DNA of 64,000 nt. Origin: Sphingobacterium sp. GVS05A (lineage in GTDB: Bacteria; Bacteroidota; Bacteroidia; Sphingobacteriales; Sphingobacteriaceae). Positions 46,501-54,679 of the stretch are shown in pieces; position 1 is the stretch's first letter, and every line of letters starts with the position of its first letter. Made by a program: the position numbers and the translations under genes. Under the pieces are notes generated by a model. That model was not told the DNA's origin. It searched no databases and saw nothing but the letters and a program-made list of their open reading frames with translations. Where the stretch lies: positions 62,001 through 126,000 of the forward strand of contig NZ_JAHXYR010000002.1 in the NCBI RefSeq assembly GCF_019969845.1, in the 5' to 3' direction.

Positions 46501-47598
46501 AATGGCATTGGAATATCTCCGGAAGATATAGAGAAAATTTTTACAGTATTCTATACCAATAAGTCGACAAAGCATCTTGAAAGTAATGGTATTGGGCTAT
46601 CAGTTACCAAGCAACTGATAGAGGCACATTATGGCGAAATCCGTGTAGAGAGCCAACTCCATATCGGGAGTATGTTTGAGATTACGATTCCTGTAGATAA
46701 ATCATTTTATTTTAGGAGGGGAATTGAGGTTATGGAACAACCATTTGCCGAAGAAATTAAAAATACCATTGTCGAATCACATGAAATTGAAAAAAAATTA
46801 TTGAACACCGTCCCACAGCCAAGACTGAACCTATTACTGGTGGAAGATAATGAAGAACTTAGTTCAACCATGGCCAACATCTTAGGCCAAAATTATCAGG
46901 TACACATAGCTTATAACGGCATCCTTGGTTTGGAAGTACTCGAAAACACTGAAATTGACATCATAGTGAGTGACATCATGATGCCTGAACTCGATGGACT
47001 GAATTTTTGCAGAACCATTAAATCCAATGCCGAATTTAACCATATCCCAGTTTTGCTGTTAACTGCCAAGAATAGTATTGAAGATCGTATCGAATGCTAC
47101 CAAGCCGGTGCGGATGGTTATATTAGCAAACCTTTTGAGGTTAAAGTTTTGGAAGCAAAGATCCAGAGCTTTATTATCAACAAACGCTGTAGGCAACTGG
47201 TTTTCCATAACAATACGAAGATTAATATTTCAACGCTCAATCACACACCATTGGATGAAAAATTTGTTCAAAAGATGATCCAAGTTATCGAGGAGCATTT
47301 GTCCGATGACCAATTTGACATCATTAAACTTGGTAATATTTTGGGATTGTCCAAATCCACACTCTATCGAAAGACAAAAGTACTCCTGAATTTATCCCCA
47401 AGCGAATTTATAAAAAACATCAGGTTAAAACATGCTTGTCAAATTATGGAGAAAGATAAGTCTATTTCTGTTAGTGAGGTAGCCTTCGAGACAGGTTTCT
47501 CGGATCCTCGTTATTTTGCTACTTGTTTTAAAACAGCATTCGGAATAACTCCAAGTGAATTTCAAAAGAGATCGACTTCAAACTCCTTCGTAACCTGA
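43540..47598 (+). CDS. Hybrid two-component system sensor/regulator
   Basis: A 1352-residue one-piece regulator. A signal peptide (IAFLYLYLSLITVHS) leads to a periplasmic two-bladed propeller of repeated LWIGT/LWLG units (about 30-690). A Y_Y_Y domain follows (about 697-775, YAYKLEGVDKDWIYAP), then a membrane helix (about 784-806). The HisKA site is H840 in NISHDLLTPL. The HATPase part has NAFKYTDKEGKI and SNGIGLSVTKQLIEAHYG. The receiver has D1145 in VSDIMMPELDG. A C-terminal AraC HTH ends with VAFETGFSDPRYFATCF. It senses an oligosaccharide of the target glycan and activates the divergent enzyme and SusCD operons. All functional residues appear intact. Confidence 0.96.
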   Translation: MSAHIRQVIAFLYLYLSLITVHSQQMGLDPMPKNYELPSLTINQTIQDREGYIWFASTQGLSRYDAYNILNFKLRDAAGKVTSQQAIRTLVELGNKLILGGEKGIYVLDKRNYKIFPLNDPRVATVRVNTLMIDRAKRLWIGTDNGIFIYDSTLTPLTDAQSAQILNNRMRGKTINTIFQDSQAQIWLGVWGAGLFKLSLVNNKLQPYPKLGTRNNPFKLMEDDHGQLWICTWGDGIYLFNPQDPNNPYKEIKIKNKRRHGGKEDLFYNIIQDRSRHFIWILSFSGISTLQYQNGRLQEIDLSRYFDNTTNIFNDIYQDKYGTLWLAIGGKGVSMFSFDKPIVKNYSFKQIKTLYSIAPNLNMLYRDHKGILWFNLERFGFGSLSPKTNQLNTYSNSNFRDLISIRAVTCATDFGEELWVGSTYESSINVFQKTTNNIKFLRKVDLVQHIEHRGIPSFFFTDRQKRLWIATTQGLLLKKSESENIKIIPEIKDQPVAIAQGKQDHIWIATKENGIYCIDNRNFRSILTHLGKETPGLRSDQIETMDVDPDGNLWIGTKDNRLLNYQHVTQKVSEVTNNTLFEKNQLLDVICLDRYTWLSTTRNLYKINNASKNISEFSASDSLQVNMFSKRAFAVDKNSNTIYFGGYNGIVQLNDHSILPNFKEKVLISDIKINNKSIILESKQELFSGDHAELTLNPQDQNIEISFSTLPFTQEGKIRYAYKLEGVDKDWIYAPRDRIFATYNNLSKGKYRFLVKSTDLYNKWNSTSTQIEIIKKPSFYESNLAYFIYACIVGCIVFFFISYSFNRIKLRGDLKIAQIEKEKAKELAQSKLSYFTNISHDLLTPLTIISCLVDDVQMSTNKNLEQYDKIRLNLSRLKRLLQQILDFRRMENNSMKLQISASNFPTFINQLGDMHFGPIAKKKNIIFEIQHGDCPEILFYDVDKIDKVLFNLLSNAFKYTDKEGKITLTYHVEERKEYSWLLIYIRDNGIGISPEDIEKIFTVFYTNKSTKHLESNGIGLSVTKQLIEAHYGEIRVESQLHIGSMFEITIPVDKSFYFRRGIEVMEQPFAEEIKNTIVESHEIEKKLLNTVPQPRLNLLLVEDNEELSSTMANILGQNYQVHIAYNGILGLEVLENTEIDIIVSDIMMPELDGLNFCRTIKSNAEFNHIPVLLLTAKNSIEDRIECYQAGADGYISKPFEVKVLEAKIQSFIINKRCRQLVFHNNTKINISTLNHTPLDEKFVQKMIQVIEEHLSDDQFDIIKLGNILGLSKSTLYRKTKVLLNLSPSEFIKNIRLKHACQIMEKDKSISVSEVAFETGFSDPRYFATCFKTAFGITPSEFQKRSTSNSFVT

Positions 47599-47664
47599 TA
47601 ACTTGTACTAAAAGGCTGTAATGAGAGTTTTACATGGCCGATCAGGGTACGTTGGAAAAAAAGA

Positions 47665-48012
47665 CTATTCATCTGTAACCATGAAAGTATCAGGATAGCT
47701 TTCATTTATCTTCTTCGCATAAAATATATCCCCACTGAAGTCGTCCTTTTTAAGTATCCCAAATGCTAATTCTCGTCTATCAGATGTAAATGAAATACCA
47801 TGTTCTAATCTGCCCTTCACCGAAATTGTACCCGGAGCAAAAACAACCGGGATAGAATCAGGACAAGCTTACCCAAAATAATCTGCAGAATCGATAATCG
47901 TTTTACACCCCCATCGATAAGAGAGTGAGAATAAAAGACAGAATTGTTTTAGTGATATATGCGTCTCCTGATCCGCATTATCTGGAGTTTTGATTTTCTT
48001 TTTGCTTTTCAT
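47665..48012 (-). pseudogene. Interrupted beta-propeller (PD40-like) gene
   Basis: From ATG 48012 the minus strand reads 47 codons beginning MKSKKKIKTPDNADQE to a TAA at 47871-47869. It then continues in the same frame for 68 more codons (ACPDSIPVVFAPGTI, HGISFTSDRRELAFGIL, FYAKKINESYPDTF) to TAG at 47665. The second part resembles one blade of WD40-like/PD40 proteins, which use the phrase SFTPDGKELAF. The single in-frame stop suggests a recently dead or truncated gene. ATG 48012 is two bases after the stop of the AraC-sensor protein gene, implying co-translation. Confidence 0.55.
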
Positions 48013-48014
48013 AT

Positions 48015-49802
48015 TTACTTCCTTCCTTCTTCAAAAGGATTTCGAGCGGTGATAATCAATGATTCGGCCAACAGCATAAACATGCTCTTTTTAGTCTGTG
48101 ATTCCATGGCATAGCCAACATTCAGAAGTGCCGGCACCATCTTGTCATATATCTCCTTGGTTTTTCTGATTTTCTGCTTTACAGCCTTCATATTATTACC
48201 TGACCGCATATAAATATACGTCAAATCGCTGTATTGCTCCTCCTCCTTGCTGCAGGTCTGATCATACCAATTTTCGATGGTTTCATCCAACACCATCAGC
48301 CATGCACTTATTTTATTGAACTTTTGACTCTTGACGTAATCCTCCTGATCTGTCAGGTGGTCGATCTCAAACATCAATAGCATAATTATATCGTTCTGCT
48401 GATAAGCATAATCCAAAATGCGGATCAAATCGCTCTTTTGGATGTCTCCGGTATCTGTAATCGTAAGCTCATCGGTCATTCGTTGCATAAGGGTATGATA
48501 AAGCTCAACCACTTTTGGAGGTTTGTCCCTTTCCCCTTTTTCTGTAAAATGCGATAAGGGTGTAAACCCGAGATGGTCTTGTAAGTATTGATCAATGATC
48601 GCGCCCCCCTCTTTACTTTCGTCCAGTTTGTCGAGGGGAATATTCAAATTGGGGACGACCATATTCAATATCCGGCCAAACTCTTCTTGCCCTACATCAC
48701 CTGCATAGGGCCGTTGGGTATAACTGGTATAAAACTCTAGCTGATGTGTACCGGGTGTACACAGCTCAAAGGATTGATTGCAGACAGTAGTAATCGCCTC
48801 GGCCACGGTTTGTTTCTCATATTCGGTCAGACTAAATCTTTCCTTCTGCTCATGCAGCTGCTGTGCGATCCAGAAGTACGTCTCAGCCAAGCGATCTGCC
48901 GAATCGCCCATAATCTGTTGAAAACAGACCTTGACTTCCTTCACGAGTGCTTTACTCTCGGCACGTTTCTGCTTGAGACGTAGATATTCTTGTTTGAGCT
49001 CGTAAAACTTTTCGATCAGCTGATTTCTATTGTAATAGCGGGCTATTATCCCTAAGTCACTATTTTGCTCCTTAGTAAATACATCATCTTCCAAATGAGC
49101 AAAAGTGCTATTAAAAACCCGTTTGACCGCACATACGGGCGGAGGCTCTACGCTAACGGGAATATCCATACATTGGAGCAAAAGACATTCACACAGATGG
49201 GTAAAACGCTGTTCGCTTACCTGAAAGTTCTTAACTTCAAGAAGCATTTCGTCAATGGAGTCCAATAGTTGTTGGTCAATCCGATCTACAAAAAATTCCA
49301 TGTCACTAGATGAAGATGTAGCCACCTCCATTGCAAATTGCCTCAGTACCGGGTAACGGTCTGCCATATCCAGCAAATGGCCGGGCCGGATATACAAATC
49401 AAAATAATCAGACTCTGTCTGTGGTAATACATATTCCAAAGTATGATCATTCTGCCAAAATAAACAACATTGCCCCTTTGTATAGCGGCTTTGTTCCTGC
49501 CCATTGGCAAATCTAGTAAGACAGTATTCAGACACTTGGATATGAAAGGTGACGATGGGCTGAGCGGGAATAGTGTATATTTCTTTTTCATCTTCCATAA
49601 TACAGGCGGACAAGCAGACGGTAATGTTTTTACCATAGAGATAGTGGCATTTGACGGTAGAATCACCAAAGATATATTCCTGAAAATGAACAATGGGTCC
49701 CTGAACTGATAAATGAAAATTGGAATGTGGTTTTGGAACCTCTGGCGTATCACTGAGAAATACCTGTAACACGGAATGTTGATCTGCTGACTCTAGGTTC
49801 AT
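48015..49802 (-). CDS. AraC-type sensor domain protein without HTH, 595 residues
   Basis: The first 170 residues resemble the N-terminal ligand-binding part of Bacteroidota AraC regulators: CLFWQNDHTLEYVLPQ followed by YFDLYIRPGHLLDMADRYPVL. Instead of an AraC HTH, the remaining 400 residues are highly helical and charged, with a coiled-coil-like stretch (NRNQLIEKFYELKQEYLRLKQ), and match no domain I recognise. No signal peptide or membrane segment, so cytoplasmic. The role is unknown; it could be a sensor that works through protein contacts. The start is the ATG at 49802. Confidence 0.65.
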   Translation of the reverse strand: MNLESADQHSVLQVFLSDTPEVPKPHSNFHLSVQGPIVHFQEYIFGDSTVKCHYLYGKNITVCLSACIMEDEKEIYTIPAQPIVTFHIQVSEYCLTRFANGQEQSRYTKGQCCLFWQNDHTLEYVLPQTESDYFDLYIRPGHLLDMADRYPVLRQFAMEVATSSSSDMEFFVDRIDQQLLDSIDEMLLEVKNFQVSEQRFTHLCECLLLQCMDIPVSVEPPPVCAVKRVFNSTFAHLEDDVFTKEQNSDLGIIARYYNRNQLIEKFYELKQEYLRLKQKRAESKALVKEVKVCFQQIMGDSADRLAETYFWIAQQLHEQKERFSLTEYEKQTVAEAITTVCNQSFELCTPGTHQLEFYTSYTQRPYAGDVGQEEFGRILNMVVPNLNIPLDKLDESKEGGAIIDQYLQDHLGFTPLSHFTEKGERDKPPKVVELYHTLMQRMTDELTITDTGDIQKSDLIRILDYAYQQNDIIMLLMFEIDHLTDQEDYVKSQKFNKISAWLMVLDETIENWYDQTCSKEEEQYSDLTYIYMRSGNNMKAVKQKIRKTKEIYDKMVPALLNVGYAMESQTKKSMFMLLAESLIITARNPFEEGRK

Positions 49803-50189
49803 ATGGATATCGGTTAAAATAGTTCATGATTCGCACAGCGCAGCTGCAGAAATCATATCAGTTTATAATCAAAAAATATAGCTTAACGAACAGTCAATAA
49901 TCTGACTGAACTGTTTATAACTTTAAGATATGAAATTTAATTAATCAAACAAAACTAGATAACAGATTGTAGTGACTGATGTTTCCATTAAACTGTGTAA
50001 GCAGATTAATCCTGTCTAGGTAATGGTCAGAAATAGTTATTTGCCAAACATCTCCATTCGCTGCTATTGCCCTTGAATTCCTAACTAGGGAAAAAAGTAC
50101 AATACATATCCACCATTATCCATTCCATTCGAATCAAGCTGAATATATCTTTGTATCATAATATTAAAACAATTTAAACACAAAAAAAA
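49803..50189. other. Spacer between divergent genes
   Basis: 387 AT-rich bases between the AraC-sensor protein and the hydrolase gene. The only site recognised is the -7 box at 50146. No gene or repeat. Confidence 0.6.
50146..50153 (+). promoter_or_regulatory. -7 box of the alpha/beta hydrolase gene
   Basis: TATCTTTG matches the Bacteroidota TAnnTTTG consensus exactly and lies 37 bases before the ATG at 50190. No clear -33 TTG was recognised. Confidence 0.5.
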
Positions 50190-51095
50190 ATGAAAACAAT
50201 TATTGCAACAATCAGCTTAGTTATGACTTTATTTAGCACCTATCTTTTTGCTCAAGGGAAAAGAGTACCAGCTTCTGCCGGAAGAGCAGAATACATCGAA
50301 GTCGAAAAGGGAGTAAAGCTCCACGTAACAGACCTTGGCGAAGGTAAACCTATCGTATTGATTCACGGATGGCCATTGAGTGATGAAATGTACGAATACC
50401 AATACCAATATCTATCACGCAGAGGCTTCAGAGTGATTGGAATTACACTTCGTGGTTTTGGAAAATCAGATAAACCTTACGGAAAGTATGACTTTGATGT
50501 CTTTTCCGACGATATAAAAGTGGTTCTGGAAAAACTGAACATACAAAATGCTACGCTTGGAGGGTTTTCGCTCGGCGGTGCAGTGGTGCTGCATTATGTA
50601 ACAAAATATAACTCTGCCCATATAAGCAAGCTAGCTCTGTTTGGGGCAGCCGCACCATCGTGGAAACAACGGGAAGGTTTTCCTGACGGATTGCCGGATG
50701 CAGCTGTAGAAGGATTGATAAACGCGACCAAAACACAAAGGCAGGATCTGATCGCCAGTTTCGGTGCAGGTTTCGTGGCAAAAGAAGGCAATATTTCTAA
50801 AAACGTAGAAAAATGGTTGGAGAATATCAACTTGCAGGCCTCTCCTTATGCCATGACAGAATCTATCACCGCACTCAGCGGTTTGGACCTAGGCCCTCAG
50901 CTTTCAAAAATCAATATTCCTGTGACCATATTTCAGGGAGTGTATGATAAAAACTGTCCGCTTGTTTGGGCTGAACAATTACAAAAAGGTATAAAAAATG
51001 CAACGCTTATCCGGTTTGAAAACAGCGGTCATGCCTTGTTTGTGGAAGAAATGGAAAAATTCAATACCGAGCTGGAGAAATTTGCAAAATCATGA
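50190..51095 (+). CDS. Exported alpha/beta hydrolase (haloperoxidase/esterase-like)
   Basis: A 301-residue protein with signal peptide (ISLVMTLFSTYLFAQG). The alpha/beta fold is clear: the oxyanion motif HGWPLS, the nucleophile elbow GFSLGG with S127, the acid in QGVYDKNCP and the histidine in ENSGHALFVEE. The sequence resembles non-heme chloroperoxidase-like esterases. The export signal is unusual for that group, which is mostly cytoplasmic. The substrate is unknown. A terminator follows, so it is transcribed separately from the AraC gene downstream. Confidence 0.88.
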   Translation: MKTIIATISLVMTLFSTYLFAQGKRVPASAGRAEYIEVEKGVKLHVTDLGEGKPIVLIHGWPLSDEMYEYQYQYLSRRGFRVIGITLRGFGKSDKPYGKYDFDVFSDDIKVVLEKLNIQNATLGGFSLGGAVVLHYVTKYNSAHISKLALFGAAAPSWKQREGFPDGLPDAAVEGLINATKTQRQDLIASFGAGFVAKEGNISKNVEKWLENINLQASPYAMTESITALSGLDLGPQLSKINIPVTIFQGVYDKNCPLVWAEQLQKGIKNATLIRFENSGHALFVEEMEKFNTELEKFAKS

Positions 51096-51104
51096 TGAAT
51101 TGTA

Positions 51105-51139
51105 AAACTGGAGAGCAAGAATATTGTGTTCTCCAGTTT
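51105..51139 (+). terminator. Terminator after hydrolase gene
   Basis: AAACTGGAGA (51105-51114) pairs with TCTCCAGTTT (51130-51139), followed by a short T-rich stretch. It lies 10 bases after the hydrolase stop. Confidence 0.8.
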
Positions 51140-51185
51140 CTATTTAAACTAAGATTTGTATTTTTAACCCTATTAGTTTACCAAT

Positions 51186-52043
51186 ATGGCAAGTGAAAAA
51201 GTATTTCGGAGCGACCTAAAAACCATAGGGCTTATATCGTTGCATGAAGGAAATGTTGATTCCATTAATAGCAAGAATTATAAGCAATACATAAAAGTAC
51301 TGCTTCTTCCAAAGGGAGCAGAATTACAGGTTGATCTCGCTGAATATTCCGTAAAACAGCCATCCCTATTTTTTGTAAGCCCCAATCAGCACCTATATAT
51401 AAAGAAGTTGGGAAAAGAAGAGGGACACTTCATTTTTTACAACCGCGATTTTTATTGTATCCAGATACATGATGAGGAAGTGGCCTGTAACGGATTGCTG
51501 TTCAGCAATATCTACAATATGCCGATGGTAGAATTGGACAATGGCGAAATTCCTTTCTTTAGCTATATTTTCGGACAGATGGGGGATGAGTTCGGGTTAA
51601 ATGATACCTCGTTGGAAGAGATGCTTCGTACCTATCTCAAACAATTGTTCATCAAATCCGCACGTTTGTGGAAAAAACAAAATCTGGATAAAGAACTTAC
51701 CGAACAGAACAGCGACCTGGAGTTTTTCAGGAAGTTTACGTTGTTGGTTGACGAACATTATAAGGAAAAGCACCATGTTGCCGATTATGCCGAACTGCTG
51801 TTTATGGCTCCAAAAACGATTAGCCATAAATTTAAAAGGCTCAATCTGCCACAGCCTAATGATGTGATTAAAAACAGGATTTTGTTAGAAGCAAAACGGC
51901 TACTGGTACATACCAATCTGACGGCAAAAGAGGTTGGCTATGAACTGGGATATGAAGACCCGGCTTACTTCAGCAGGCTATTTGTGCAGAAATCAGGTGA
52001 AACGCCGTCAGCATTCAGAGCAAAATTTCTTGCCATAAATTAA
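51186..52043 (+). CDS. AraC-family transcriptional regulator
   Basis: A 285-residue regulator. An N-terminal cupin-like effector domain (YIKVLLLPKGAELQVDLAEYS) is followed by a full AraC HTH pair at about 190-285: VADYAELLFMAPKTISHKFK, then AKEVGYELGYEDPAYFSRLF and TPSAFRAKF at the end. It sits between the hydrolase and a secreted metallopeptidase-like gene and may control either. Confidence 0.92.
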   Translation: MASEKVFRSDLKTIGLISLHEGNVDSINSKNYKQYIKVLLLPKGAELQVDLAEYSVKQPSLFFVSPNQHLYIKKLGKEEGHFIFYNRDFYCIQIHDEEVACNGLLFSNIYNMPMVELDNGEIPFFSYIFGQMGDEFGLNDTSLEEMLRTYLKQLFIKSARLWKKQNLDKELTEQNSDLEFFRKFTLLVDEHYKEKHHVADYAELLFMAPKTISHKFKRLNLPQPNDVIKNRILLEAKRLLVHTNLTAKEVGYELGYEDPAYFSRLFVQKSGETPSAFRAKFLAIN

Positions 52044-52076
52044 ATTCAGTCGTTGTTATTTCAATACAAAATTCAA

Positions 52077-52991
52077 ATGATGCGCAGATTCTTTACTTAC
52101 TTATTTTTTTCTCTTTTTACCCCGATGGCTCTTCACGCCCAAATTCCGGAAAGCCAGTCCTTGGCAGCATTAGCAGCACGAATACAACCTGCACCGGACG
52201 AAGTTTTCAGCAAGTTTCGCGAAGCAGGAATGCAACCTGTGAATCACATACTGACGGCCAAAGAAAAAGACAAGGTAGCAAAAGCTTTTACCACGCTGTC
52301 GCCACTGCATGGTAAAATTCTGAAACAACATTTGCACAGCATAAGTTTCATGGATAATATGCCCAATACGGCACTTACGTCCCCTGTTGAAACAGCCGAT
52401 TCAATCCAAAAATTCAACATCACTTTTCGTGCGGAAATCATTAATGAAACTGTTTCCAAATGGGCCACATGGAAGGAGCACACATACTATACCTTTCCTA
52501 AAGACAGCGGGATGGAGATAACTATTGACGCCGGCGAGTTGGATGCTATGGTGTACGTATTGCTTCACGAGGCAACGCATGTGGTGGATGCAGTACTGGC
52601 ACTTACACCTCACTCCGGTGAAGGCGATACAGTGGTAACACCCACAGCATTTACCCGGGGCATCTGGCATACCTCAAACGTACCCGAGAAAGCGTTCATC
52701 AGCCCTTTGCTGGCAACCACACGCTTCCGAAGCGGAAAGCAGGTACCGGTTTCTGATGTGCCGAAAATTTACAAAGAGCTTCAAAAAACGCCCTTTGCTT
52801 CACTTTACAGTACAGCCGCATGGTTTGAAGACCTCGCAGAGTTGGTATCTATCTATCATTTAACAGCAAAGCTAAACCAGCCGTTTCAGATATCCGTTAA
52901 ACAGAACAGTAAAGAAATCATGGGATTTGAACCGATGAAGAACAAGCTGGTAAAAAAGAGACTGGAGCAGCTGAAGGTATTTTATGAATAG
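52077..52991 (+). CDS. Secreted HExxH metallopeptidase-like protein
   Basis: A 304-residue protein with signal peptide (FFTYLFFSLFTPMALHA). A zinc-binding HEATH motif in VLLHEATHVVDA is followed about 100 residues later by WFEDLAELVSIYHL, where the Glu of DLAE fits the third ligand of gluzincins. I cannot name the family. The ATG at 52077 replaces an in-frame TTG at 52053 that would put a weak extension before the signal peptide. It is 33 bases downstream of the AraC gene and probably co-transcribed. Confidence 0.7.
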   Translation: MMRRFFTYLFFSLFTPMALHAQIPESQSLAALAARIQPAPDEVFSKFREAGMQPVNHILTAKEKDKVAKAFTTLSPLHGKILKQHLHSISFMDNMPNTALTSPVETADSIQKFNITFRAEIINETVSKWATWKEHTYYTFPKDSGMEITIDAGELDAMVYVLLHEATHVVDAVLALTPHSGEGDTVVTPTAFTRGIWHTSNVPEKAFISPLLATTRFRSGKQVPVSDVPKIYKELQKTPFASLYSTAAWFEDLAELVSIYHLTAKLNQPFQISVKQNSKEIMGFEPMKNKLVKKRLEQLKVFYE

Positions 52992-53048
52992 TTGTCCTTC
53001 AATGCCCAAAACTTATGATTAATCCCGCTCTGTATGATCTAGTTGATA

Positions 53049-53083
53049 ATTAAATGCTGCTGCGAATGTTTTACTAGTCCAAC
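53049..53083 (-). pseudogene. Tiny remnant of an NTF2-like signal peptide region
   Basis: GCTGCTGCGAATGTTTT, here followed by ACTAG, repeats the Ala-rich signal-peptide codons of the NTF2-like genes (compare 31575 and 58460). Only about 35 bases remain. Together with the terminator-like pieces to its right it looks like the debris of another lost copy. Confidence 0.45.
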
Positions 53084-53311
53084 CTGTACTTCACTAAGAG
53101 CATAAGTTTTTTTTTGAATTAAAACTGGAGTTAGTAAGAATTTTATAAAACTATTTTGAACTGGCTATTGTTCTTACTATACAAAACGGCTACAGGCAGC
53201 CTTTCGAAAGAAAGGTTCAACATAAAAATTGGCGTAGTACAGTGAAAATCCAATTGTCTTTAAAAACATTGGATGACGAAACAAAAAAGAGGAAACGATA
53301 GGAAACATAAA

Positions 53312-53366
53312 AATTACTGTACAAATAAACGCTAAGAGAAAGGGTCTGATGAGAATCAGGCCCTTT
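53312..53366. repeat. Copied 3' flank ending in a terminator hairpin
   Basis: AATTACTGTACAAATAAACG starts a 38-base stretch that recurs at 59683-59720 with four mismatches. Here it ends in a full hairpin: AAAGGGTCTGAT pairs with ATCAGGCCCTTTT (terminator type). At 59683 only the left arm is present. Between 53367 and 53400 a weaker CCACATC/GACGTAG pair resembles the hairpin downstream of the intact NTF2-like gene. Confidence 0.65.
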
Positions 53367-53403
53367 TGACGTAAAAAAGCCACATCTCACGACGTAGCCT
53401 TCA

Positions 53404-53462
53404 ATAAACATATGATTCACTAGTGGTTTGTCTTTTATTACTGGCAAACCACAAGTGATCAG
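53404..53462. repeat. 19-base repeat and long hairpin
   Basis: AATAAACATATGATTCACT (53404-53422) is identical to 18452-18470. It leads into a long imperfect stem: TGATTCACTAGTGGTTTG pairs with CAAACCACAAGTGATCA around a loop of about 14 bases. At 18452 the same start is followed by a degraded stem. The function is unknown; both sit next to NTF2-family debris. Confidence 0.55.
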
Positions 53463-53466
53463 ATAC

Positions 53467-53830
53467 TTTCCTGTCCCTACTTTTATTTCTAGATAATCAA
53501 ATAATACCTCAAAAAGGCATATATAGTTAAACAAAAACTTAAAAACAGTAAAAAATTATTGATGAGTATAATAGCTCTCGCTGTGCTATAAACTGGACAT
53601 TTGCTGATACAACTGAAAAAGCTCCCAAAGAAAAGGCAAGTGTGAAACAACTACCCACCGCCTTGCCAACAATCAGTTCGGGTTACCAAAGAATCCACAG
53701 AAGCTACTGTAGCATTCGTCCGCTGTAATTTCAAAGTAAGTATTTACAGCTGTTGTTCTGTTAGGTAGCGCGGTCTACACGGATTATACGTCTTCAGCTA
53801 GCGATTGTGCGCAATTCTTGGCAGCGATGC
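53467..53830 (+). pseudogene. Degraded duplicate of the small secreted protein gene at 54300
   Basis: From 53467 the sequence follows the upstream region of the intact gene at 54218 (CCTACTTTTAT), then its signal-peptide codons (AAAAAATTATTGATGAG at 53550) and GCTCCCAAAGAAAA. The start codon is gone (AGTA in place of ATGA) and an in-frame TAA lies inside the signal region. Weak similarity continues to the TATTTACA segment near 53737. A terminator like that of the intact copy follows at 53920. Confidence 0.75.
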
Positions 53831-53919
53831 ATGGTTGAGTTGCAAACAGCTGGTCTTTTTGTTCATACAAGCAGACAACTTAAATAAAACTATTATAAAT
53901 TATTGTTTAACAGATATCA

Positions 53920-53956
53920 AAAACGAAAGCGGGGCCTATGCCCTGCTTTCGTTTTT
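53920..53956 (+). terminator. Terminator of the degraded copy
   Basis: AAAACGAAAGCGGGGC pairs with GCCCTGCTTTCGTTTT around a four-base loop, followed by a T-run. It is a better hairpin than the corresponding one at 54680. Confidence 0.85.
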
Positions 53957-54299
53957 ACAAATAGCTTCAATCTTTACCGAATCCGCTTATCGTTAAGGCT
54001 ACCTACCTCTCCTCCCCCCTTTTGTTTCCTCTTTATCTTTGGTATTAGACAAAATCGCGATGCTGAGTTTATAAATATTGTTTCCCCATGGTGAGCCTGC
54101 TGTAGGGCTTTCTCCCAATTGGGCAAAGGAGTCACCAAGTACAAAAAAACTAAAATCGAATAAGTAAGCGCGAATAATAGATCAGCCCTTGCGAATTCCA
54201 AACGGTCTAAATCAATTCATTTCCTTCTCCTACTTTTATTCTCAGATAATTAAAACATGTCCCAAAAGCATGTATGGTTAAACAACAAAACTTAAAAAA

Positions 54300-54638
54300 A
54301 TGAAAAAATTATTGATGAGCTTGGTAGCCGTAGCTGCGCTATCAACTGCAGCATTTGCCGGCACGGACGCAAATGCTCCCAAAGAAAATGCAAATGTAAA
54401 AACAACCGCTTACAAGCTAGCCAAAAACAACACCCCGGTTAAAGCTACCGAAGCGGCAAAGGAAAGCAAAAGCATGTTGACAAAATGTGTTTACACGCTA
54501 AATGTTTACAATAGTAGTGGTCAAGTGATTGACACCTTCACTTCGCAGACCTATGTAGAAAATTCTTGTTCAGGATTCTTCAGCACTTGCAAAGCGGTTT
54601 ATAGACATATGCTTGCTCATGGAGAACTAGGGATATAG
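54300..54638 (+). CDS. Small secreted protein, 112 residues
   Basis: Signal peptide LLMSLVAVAALSTAAFA, then a Lys/Ala/Asn-rich linker and a C-terminal domain with three cysteines in CVYTLNVYNSSG, NSCSGFF and STCKAVY. No named domain is recognised. It ends 42 bases before a terminator and 80 before a GLPGLI gene. A broken second copy lies just upstream at 53467, so the gene was tandemly duplicated. Confidence 0.75.
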   Translation: MKKLLMSLVAVAALSTAAFAGTDANAPKENANVKTTAYKLAKNNTPVKATEAAKESKSMLTKCVYTLNVYNSSGQVIDTFTSQTYVENSCSGFFSTCKAVYRHMLAHGELGI

Positions 54639-54679
54639 TCTAGGAATATATTTCATTCTAATTACAAATGCAAAAATTT

